From Trebonia sp. (GTDB lineage Bacteria > Actinomycetota > Actinomycetes > Streptosporangiales > Streptosporangiaceae): DNA of 10,267 nt. Under the pieces are notes generated by a model. That model worked only from the letters and a program-made list of their open reading frames with translations, had not been told where the DNA came from and made no database searches. Numbering within the stretch: position 1 is the first letter of the stretch; every line of letters begins with the position of its first letter. The stretch is from contig JASHXJ010000123.1 of assembly GCA_030043595.1 (NCBI GenBank), positions 1 through 10,267 of the forward strand. Direction: 5' to 3'. Both the position numbers and the translations under genes were made by a program. Below, piece by piece: positions 6,140 through 10,267 of the stretch.

Positions 6140-6760
6140 GTGAGCAACGAGCCCGGCCGTAGCGGGCAGGAGAAATCTCCGGGCCAGGTGAACCGGCCCG
6201 GTGCCGGCGACGTTATACGGGGTGTGCCGAGCGCTGGAACGGCTGCCAGGCAGGAACATGTGGCCGATGAAGCGTTTATCAGGGCGCTGTACGCCGAACA
6301 CGGCGGCGCCCTGCTGCGGTATTCCCTGCACCTGACCGGAGGTGACAGGCAGCGGGCGGAGGACCTCGTGCAGGAGACCATCGTGCGGGCATGGCGCCAC
6401 CCCGAGGCGCTCGCCGACCGGCCGGCGCGGCCGTGGCTGTTCGCCGTGGCCCGCAACCTGGCGGTCGACGCCTACCGCGCACGCCAGTCCCGGCCGCCCG
6501 AGGTCGGGCAGGCGGTGCTCGACACGCTGCCCGCCGACGACGACGCGGACCGCACGCTCGAGTCCTGGGCGGTGGCGGAGGCCCTGGCGTCACTGCGGCC
6601 GGACCACCGCAAGGTGCTCGTCGAGACCTACTATCGCGGATGCTCGGTGGCTGAGGCGGCGGCTACCCTAGGAATACCGGCGGGAACCGTGAAGTCGCGT
6701 ACGTTCTACGCGCTGAAGGCGCTCAAGCTGGCGCTTCAGGAACGGGGGCTGGCGCCGTGA
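6140..6760 (+). CDS. ECF RNA polymerase sigma factor (SigK/SigL-like)
   Basis: An alternative group 4 sigma factor, 206 residues from GTG 6140. Region 2 spans about 43-116: the core-binding AEDLVQETIVRAWRH at 73-87, then PWLFAVARNLAVDAYRARQ, the -10 recognition part, at 98-116. Region 4 spans about 149-200: LASLRPDHRKVLVETYYRG, then SVAEAAATLGIPAGTVKSR as the helix-turn-helix. The first 40 residues are Gly/Pro-rich and look disordered. An in-frame TGA at 6131 limits the gene upstream, and GTG at codon 41 is an alternative start closer to the usual ECF N terminus. It overlaps the anti-sigma gene as GTGA, the classic coupled sigma/anti-sigma pair. The type (ECF19 or SigK/SigL-like) is judged by motif feel and is less certain than the family. 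Confidence 0.93.
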   Translation: MSNEPGRSGQEKSPGQVNRPGAGDVIRGVPSAGTAARQEHVADEAFIRALYAEHGGALLRYSLHLTGGDRQRAEDLVQETIVRAWRHPEALADRPARPWLFAVARNLAVDAYRARQSRPPEVGQAVLDTLPADDDADRTLESWAVAEALASLRPDHRKVLVETYYRGCSVAEAAATLGIPAGTVKSRTFYALKALKLALQERGLAP

Positions 6761-7479
6761 CGCGAACGATGGACTGTTCTGAGGCGCGGCTGTCGCTCGG
6801 CGTTTACGTGCTCGGCGCCATCGACCCGCTGGAGCGCGCGCAGGTGGACGCCCATCTGTCCAGCTGCCATGACTGCCGCGACGAGCTCGCCGGGCTCGCG
6901 GGGCTGCCCGCCCTGCTCGCCCGGGTCGGCACTGAGGAGGCCATCGCGCTGGCGGCGGGCGACGGGCCGCCGGCCTGGGAGGAAGCAGAGCAGCCGCCGC
7001 GCGAGCTGGTCGCCTCGGTGATCGACCTGACCGCGGCCCGCCGCAGGCGGCGCAGGTGGCGCGACGCGGCCCTCGGTGTGGCGGCCGCGCTTATCATCGC
7101 GGCTGGCGTGTTCAGCGGCCTGCGGATCTCCGCCAGCCCGGCGCAGCCATCCGGTTCCAGCGGGCCGTACGGCACCGCCATTGGCCCGTGGGAGACCGTG
7201 ACCGGGCAATCACAGGGCATGAGCGTGACCGTGAAGTACCAGCCGATGGGCTGGGGAACGCAGCTCGCGGCTAAAGTGAACGGGATCCCGCTCGGCACCA
7301 CCTGCCAGATGTGGGTCATCGGGCCGGGCAACAGCCGCGTGCTGGCCGGCAGCTGGGTCACCGACCGCAGCGAGGGAAGTGTCTGGTACCCCGCGTCGGC
7401 CGCGGTGAACGCCAATGACGTCCAGGAGTTCGTGATCACCGTCGGCACGACGCGGTCCATCACGGTCGATGCCTCATAG
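6757..7479 (+). CDS. Membrane anti-sigma factor with zinc-finger (ZAS/zf-HC2) domain
   Basis: A 240-residue single-pass membrane protein that should hold the adjacent ECF sigma factor inactive. The cytoplasmic N-terminal domain carries the ZAS signature H33-x3-C37-x2-C40 (DAHLSSCHDCRDEL), with an additional Cys7. A basic patch (ARRRRRRWR, 94-102) precedes one transmembrane helix (about 103-123), which sets the N terminus inside. The remaining roughly 115 residues are extracytoplasmic, with strand-rich sequence such as GTTCQMWVIGPGNSRVLAGSW resembling the RskA C-terminal sensor domain. It starts at GTG 6757 overlapping the sigma stop. The zinc/thiol site could make release redox-sensitive, or it may be controlled by regulated proteolysis as with RskA/RslA; the sequence does not decide this. 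Confidence 0.9.
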   Translation: MTRTMDCSEARLSLGVYVLGAIDPLERAQVDAHLSSCHDCRDELAGLAGLPALLARVGTEEAIALAAGDGPPAWEEAEQPPRELVASVIDLTAARRRRRRWRDAALGVAAALIIAAGVFSGLRISASPAQPSGSSGPYGTAIGPWETVTGQSQGMSVTVKYQPMGWGTQLAAKVNGIPLGTTCQMWVIGPGNSRVLAGSWVTDRSEGSVWYPASAAVNANDVQEFVITVGTTRSITVDAS

Positions 7480-7549
7480 GTCTCGGTGACGAGGGTGACC
7501 TGAGCGGTCGCGGGAATACCGGGGTGCGCCGGCGACGCTGGTACCGGAT

Positions 7550-7990
7550 GTGCTGAGTGGCCTGATAGTCCTCGCGGTGGTGCTGGCCGCTGCTTGCGTG
7601 GCGGGCTTCGGCATGCGACGGCGCGGCGGGCGGTTCCGGGACGCCTCCCGGCGGGTGGCTGCCCCCGGCGCCGTGCTGACCGCCGCAGACCTTGGCGCGC
7701 CGTTGGGCAGGCGCGCTACCCTCGTGCAGTTCTCGACCGAGTTCTGCGCGTACTGCGGGCCGGCCCGCGAACTGCTCGCCGAGGTCGCCGGGTCCCGAGA
7801 TGGCGTCGTGCTCATCGAGATCGACGCGGCCGGCCGGCTCGACCTGGCCAGGCGGCTGAACGTGCTCAGCACTCCCACCATCTTGGTGCTCGCGCCGGAC
7901 GGCTCGATCACGCGGCGCACCTCGGGGCTGCCGCGCAAATCCGACGTGCTGGCGGCGGTGGGCAGCGTCCTGAACGGCGGCGCCCCTTGA
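7550..7990 (+). CDS. Membrane-anchored thioredoxin-fold protein
   Basis: A 146-residue thioredoxin. An N-terminal hydrophobic helix (residues 4-21, LSGLIVLAVVLAAACVAGF) followed by MRRRGG would leave the catalytic domain on the cytoplasmic side by the positive-inside rule. The thioredoxin domain starts near residue 40 and has the active site C66-A-Y-C69-G-P in FSTEFCAYCGPARELL, and the cis-proline loop STPT (Pro109). CAYC departs from the classic CGPC, so redox potential may differ. Position and type match the M. tuberculosis gene called thiX next to cysA2. Start GTG 7550 has only a weak upstream purine run; no better in-frame start is seen. It lies 70 nt after the anti-sigma gene and about 86 nt before the leader peptide ORF. 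Confidence 0.88.
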   Translation: MLSGLIVLAVVLAAACVAGFGMRRRGGRFRDASRRVAAPGAVLTAADLGAPLGRRATLVQFSTEFCAYCGPARELLAEVAGSRDGVVLIEIDAAGRLDLARRLNVLSTPTILVLAPDGSITRRTSGLPRKSDVLAAVGSVLNGGAP

Positions 7991-8040
7991 ATTACCCATC
8001 AAACCAGGCGACAATTGTCCCGGTGCCCGCCAGGCGGGAA

Positions 8041-8076
8041 GTGACAGCCGCGCTGCTGGTGAATAGCATCTGGTAC
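8041..8076 (+). promoter_or_regulatory. Candidate promoter for leaderless leader-peptide transcript
   Basis: GTGACA (8041-8046) and TAGCAT (8064-8069) are separated by exactly 17 nt, close to the actinobacterial housekeeping consensus. TAGCAT ends 7 nt before the GTG at 8077, the distance expected when transcription starts on the first base of the start codon. A 10-bp palindrome GACAATTGTC (8010-8019) lies upstream and could be an operator. Confidence 0.5.
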
Positions 8077-8184
8077 GTGTCTTCCAGCGCAGGGCAGCTG
8101 CTGACGAAGCGGCGTGCTGTTGATTTCTGCCGGGTGGCGACCGCGATCTGTAGGGCCCCCCTGGCGGCGCCTGCTGCTGCCTGA
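8077..8184 (+). CDS. Putative cysteine-containing leader peptide (35 aa, leaderless)
   Basis: A short ORF in the 261-nt gap between the thioredoxin and DUF4395 genes. From GTG 8077 it encodes 35 residues with the core TKRRAVDFCRVATAICR (residues 10-26); the cysteines are Cys18 (8128-8130) and Cys25 (8149-8151). The pattern (basic pair, VD, R-V-x-x-A-x-C) resembles short actinobacterial ORFs catalogued as putative leader peptides. The start is placed at 8077 because a promoter-like pair ends 7 nt before it and there is no ribosome-binding site, which suits a leaderless mRNA; in-frame GTG codons at 8041 and 8059 are alternatives. CGCCTGC (8168-8174, last codons) can pair with GCAGGCG (8206-8212) with the stop codon in the loop. 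A cis-acting role on the sulfur genes downstream is inferred from position. Confidence 0.55.
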   Translation: MSSSAGQLLTKRRAVDFCRVATAICRAPLAAPAAA

Positions 8185-8251
8185 CCCGGCGCGACCAAGC
8201 CGTGGGCAGGCGGCGAGCATCTCACATCAACCTGCACCTGGGAGCACGACG

Positions 8252-8665
8252 ATGAACATCGACCCGCGAGGGGCGCGTTTCGGCGCCGCGATCACGAGCG
8301 TAGTGCTCGCGATCGTGCTAGTCACGCAGAGCGGCTGGCTGCTGCTTGCCCAGACGCTGGTGTTCGCTATCGGGGCGCTTGGCGGCCTGCGCTACGCGCC
8401 CTACGGGTTCGTGTACCGCTACCTGGTCCGGCCGCGGCTCGGACCACCGTCGAGGACGGAGCCGGAAGCCCCGCCCCGCTTCGCGCAGGGCGTGGGCATG
8501 GTGATCGCCGCAATCGGCGCCATCGGCTTCGCGGCCGGCATTACCGCGATGGGCATCGTCTTCACCGCGCTGGCCCTGACCGCCGCGTTCCTGAACGCGG
8601 CCTTCGACTTCTGCCTCGGCTGCCAGATGTACCTACTCATTCAACGGATCCGGCCAGCCGCCTGA
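8252..8665 (+). CDS. DUF4395 family membrane protein with CxxC
   Basis: A 137-residue integral membrane protein of unknown biochemical function. It begins MNIDPRGARFGAAITSVVLA, as in the DUF4395 family, and shows about four hydrophobic segments: 11-26, 29-46, 81-101 and 101-117. A Pro-rich loop (61-76) separates the two pairs. Just after the last helix is FDFCLGCQMYLL, a Cys121-x2-Cys124 pair at the membrane border that could exchange electrons or sulfur with a partner. ATG 8252 is the start, with GGGAG about 7 nt upstream; the frame is open further upstream but is non-coding there. It sits between the thioredoxin and rhodanese genes, and the family is repeatedly linked to sulfurtransferases in actinobacteria, so a thiol or sulfane-sulfur transport role is a reasonable inference, not shown. 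Confidence 0.88.
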   Translation: MNIDPRGARFGAAITSVVLAIVLVTQSGWLLLAQTLVFAIGALGGLRYAPYGFVYRYLVRPRLGPPSRTEPEAPPRFAQGVGMVIAAIGAIGFAAGITAMGIVFTALALTAAFLNAAFDFCLGCQMYLLIQRIRPAA

Positions 8666-8720
8666 GGCGAGGCCGCAAGCCGGCTGGTTTGTGCCAACAA
8701 GGAAAAGAGGTTTCCACGTC

Positions 8721-9563
8721 ATGAGCCGTTCCGATGTCCTAGTCGACGCCGACTGGGTCGAGGCCCGCATCGGTGAGCCCGGAGTCGTCATCGTCGAGGT
8801 CGACGAGGACACCAGTGCCTACGACAAGGGCCACATCCCGAGCGCGATCAAGATTGACTGGAAGAAGGATCTGCAGGACCCGGTCCGCCGCGACTTCGTG
8901 GACAAGGCCGGCTTCGAGGCGCTGCTGTCCGAGCGCGGCATCTCCAACGACGACACCGTGGTCCTCTACGGGGGGAACAACAACTGGTTCGCGGCGTACG
9001 CGTACTGGTACTTCAAGCTGTACGGGCACCACAACGTGGTGCTGCTCGATGGCGGCAGGAAGAAGTGGGAGCTCGACTCCCGGGAGCTGAGCACCGAGGC
9101 CCCGGCGCGCTCGAAGACCAGTTACACCGCCACCGAGCAGGACTCGTCGCTGCGCGCGCTGCGCGACGAGGTCGTCGCCGCGATCGGCAAGCGGAACCTC
9201 GTCGACGTCCGGTCCCCGGACGAGTTCGCCGGCCGGCTGCTCGCCCCGGCGCACCTGCCGCAGGAGCAGGCGCAGCGCGGCGGCCACATCCCGACCGCGC
9301 GCAACGTGCCGTGGTCGAAGGCCGCGAACGAGGACGGCACGTTCAAGTCCGACGGCGAGCTCGAGACGCTCTACGCCAGCGACGCGGGCGTCGACTTCAG
9401 CAAGGACACGATCGCCTACTGCCGGATCGGCGAGCGTTCGGCGCACACCTGGTTCGTGCTGCACGAGATCCTCGGGCTGCCGAACGTGAAGAACTACGAC
9501 GGTTCCTGGACCGAGTACGGCTCGCTGGTGGGCGTGCCGATTGAGCTCGGCGACGGCCGGTGA
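8721..9563 (+). CDS. cysA2: Thiosulfate sulfurtransferase / rhodanese, CysA2 type
   Basis: A two-domain rhodanese of 280 residues that moves sulfane sulfur from thiosulfate or 3-mercaptopyruvate to a thiol acceptor. The N-terminal domain (about 7-125; VVIVEVDEDTSAYDKGHIP, VVLYGGNNNWFAAYAYW) has no cysteine and is structural. The C-terminal domain (about 143-277) has LVDVRSPDEFAG, GGHIPTARNVPWS and the active loop C234-RIGERS (IAYCRIGERSAHTWFVLHE), the signature of the mycobacterial CysA2/CysA3 group. ATG 8721 is preferred over GTG 8691: it gives the usual length, and AAGAGG lies about 10 nt upstream. Its stop overlaps the sseC start as GTGA, so SseC is made in tight coupling. It is 55 nt downstream of the DUF4395 gene, likely in the same operon. 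Confidence 0.95.
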   Translation: MSRSDVLVDADWVEARIGEPGVVIVEVDEDTSAYDKGHIPSAIKIDWKKDLQDPVRRDFVDKAGFEALLSERGISNDDTVVLYGGNNNWFAAYAYWYFKLYGHHNVVLLDGGRKKWELDSRELSTEAPARSKTSYTATEQDSSLRALRDEVVAAIGKRNLVDVRSPDEFAGRLLAPAHLPQEQAQRGGHIPTARNVPWSKAANEDGTFKSDGELETLYASDAGVDFSKDTIAYCRIGERSAHTWFVLHEILGLPNVKNYDGSWTEYGSLVGVPIELGDGR

Positions 9564-9874
9564 GCACGGACCAGAGCGGCTGCGGCGCGCCGGCCGGCGG
9601 CGTCACGGTCACCCCGGCGGCCGCGGGCAGCCAGGCGATCGTGGAGGGCCGCGTGCTGCACGACGGCGCGCCGGTCGGCACCGGGTACGCCCGGCTGCTC
9701 GGCACGGGTGACGAGTTCGTCGCCGAGGTGCCGCTCGGCGACGACGGCGGTTTCCGGTTCTTCGCCGCGCCCGGCGCGTGGACGCTGCGCGTGCTCGCCC
9801 CCGGCGGGATCCGTGCGGAGCGCTCGGTCACCGCGGATATCGGGCAGATCACGAAGGTCGAGGTCGCCGTCTAG
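9560..9874 (+). CDS. sseC: SseC / DUF1416 family protein
   Basis: A 104-residue protein matching DUF1416 (SseC in mycobacteria), always coupled with the CysA2-type rhodanese. After a short Gly-rich start with the only cysteine (DQSGCGAPAGG, Cys8), the body is a beta-rich single domain: AIVEGRVLHDGAPVGTGYARLL, GDEFVAEVPLGDDGGFRFFAAPGAWTLRVLAP, then SVTADIGQITKVEVAV. This looks like a transthyretin/carboxypeptidase-regulatory-type sandwich. Cys8 in a flexible N terminus could accept sulfur from CysA2 (inference). GTG 9560 overlaps the cysA2 stop. The molecular function is not established. The gene is followed by a strong hairpin. Confidence 0.93.
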   Translation: MSTDQSGCGAPAGGVTVTPAAAGSQAIVEGRVLHDGAPVGTGYARLLGTGDEFVAEVPLGDDGGFRFFAAPGAWTLRVLAPGGIRAERSVTADIGQITKVEVAV

Positions 9875-9892
9875 CCGGCGGCCAGAGCCATG

Positions 9893-9927
9893 GCGGCGGG
9901 TGCCGGAAGCATCCCGGTACCCGCCGC
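9893..9927 (+). terminator. Strong hairpin after sseC, probable terminator
   Basis: Arms 9893-9906 and 9914-9927 form a 14-bp stem with one G-U pair (9902/9918) and a 7-nt loop. It begins 19 nt after the sseC stop and ends 32 nt before phoU. No U tract follows. It would separate the sulfur operon from phoU. Confidence 0.7.
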
Positions 9928-9947
9928 AGTCGTTCAGTAGCGCACAG

Positions 9948-9959
9948 TAGTCTTGACTT
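9948..9959 (+). promoter_or_regulatory. Candidate -10 element for leaderless phoU mRNA
   Basis: TAGTCT (9948-9953) ends 6 nt before the ATG at 9960, and no ribosome-binding site precedes that ATG. This is the arrangement of actinobacterial leaderless genes. The -35 region is poor, so the call is tentative. Confidence 0.4.
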
Positions 9960-10267
9960 ATGGTGCAGCATCGACAGGAATTCCAGCGTGATCTGGGAGC
10001 CATCGAAGCCAAGGTCATCGAGCTGTTCGCGATGGTCGCCGAAGACCTGCCAAAGGCGACGCAGGCGCTGCTGAGCGGCGACAGCGAGGTGCTCCCGGTG
10101 CTGGCGGAACGCGAGCAGGTCATCGACGCGCTCTACCCGGAGATCGAGGAACTGGCCAACCGGGAGATCCTGCTGCAGTCGCCGGTCGCCTCAGACCTGC
10201 GTTTCCTGCTGTCCGTGCTGCGGATCGTGCCCGAACTAGAGCGGTCGCACGACCTGGTCCTGCAGAT
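9960..10267 (+). CDS. phoU: PhoU family phosphate regulator, 3'-truncated by window edge
   Basis: The first 102 codons of a PhoU protein, the helical cytoplasmic regulator that links the Pst phosphate transporter to the PhoR/PhoP (SenX3/RegX3) system. The start MVQHRQEFQRDLGAIEAKV and ELFAMVAEDLPKATQALLSG form the first helices of the first three-helix PhoU repeat. They are followed by EREQVIDALYPEIEELANREILL and the metal-associated motif area SPVASDLRFLLSVLRIVPELERSHDLVLQ, where the family has E-R-x-x-D (here ELERSHD). The start ATG 9960 fits the family N terminus; GTG 9963 is the only close alternative. It is separated from sseC by a hairpin and probably has its own promoter. The rest of the gene lies beyond the window. 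Confidence 0.94.
   Translation, partial: MVQHRQEFQRDLGAIEAKVIELFAMVAEDLPKATQALLSGDSEVLPVLAEREQVIDALYPEIEELANREILLQSPVASDLRFLLSVLRIVPELERSHDLVLQ

Noticed and set aside
5711..6400. Minus-strand frame open for 230 codons upstream of glnR
   Set aside because: It runs antisense through the MoaD-like and sigma genes and has no GlnR-like sequence. The family N terminus and a GGAGG site fix the start at 5710, so the extension is a GC-bias artefact.
7460..8014. Minus-strand ORF opposite the thioredoxin gene
   Set aside because: No domain or coherent sequence. The opposite strand has a clear thioredoxin active site and cis-proline.
8114..8251. Upstream extension of the DUF4395 frame (46 codons)
   Set aside because: It overlaps the leader-peptide ORF in another frame and has no family similarity. 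ATG 8252 has a good ribosome-binding site and matches the family start.
1..10267. CRISPR array, tRNA/rRNA genes, insertion sequence or prophage attachment site
   Set aside because: No regularly spaced repeats, no cloverleaf or rRNA-like sequence, and no transposase or integrase reading frame were seen on either strand.

Overview
The window is very GC-rich DNA with GTG/TTG starts and GTGA stop-start overlaps. It carries the actinobacterial marker genes mshD (mycothiol synthesis) and glnR (atypical OmpR-type nitrogen regulator), so the source is a high-GC actinobacterium. The genus cannot be read from the sequence. The gene set glnR-mshD / membrane thioredoxin / cysA2-type rhodanese / sseC (DUF1416) / phoU matches, as I recall it, the Mycobacterium tuberculosis Rv0814c-Rv0821c neighbourhood. 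This is therefore largely a conserved housekeeping locus with local insertions.

Layout. 1-1695 (+): the 3' part of an ABC-transporter ATPase, then a Ppx/GppA phosphatase ending in a perfect GC-rich palindrome that serves as a two-way terminator. 1706-3040 (-): a DivIVA-motif coiled-coil protein with a Pro/Gly-rich tail. 3041-3821: a long, less GC-rich region without a convincing gene, holding several inverted repeats and a two-copy box. 3822-3995 (+): a 57-residue protein of unknown function. 4014-5710 (-): the overlapping pair glnR-mshD. 5822-6082 (+): a MoaD/ThiS-type sulfur carrier, divergent from glnR. 6140-7479 (+): an ECF sigma factor overlapping its membrane zinc-type anti-sigma factor. 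7550-9874 (+): a sulfur/redox block of membrane thioredoxin, short leader peptide, DUF4395 membrane protein with a CxxC, CysA2-type sulfurtransferase and SseC (DUF1416), closed by a strong hairpin. 9960-10267 (+): the start of phoU, probably leaderless.

Working together (inference): the right half combines thiol chemistry (mycothiol synthase, membrane thioredoxin, membrane CxxC protein) with sulfane-sulfur handling (rhodanese, SseC, MoaD/ThiS carrier), next to nitrogen (GlnR) and phosphate (PhoU) control and an envelope-linked ECF sigma/anti-sigma switch.

The most interesting element lies at about 8041-8184. A promoter-like GTGACA-17-TAGCAT is followed 7 nt later by a GTG opening a 35-codon ORF with two cysteines, just ahead of the DUF4395-cysA2-sseC genes. 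Its position matches the leaderless polycysteine attenuators described upstream of sulfurtransferase operons in mycobacteria, but its peptide is not polycysteine. The second item worth attention is the duplicated CGTAACCTG/CAGGTAGTT box around the unknown small gene.
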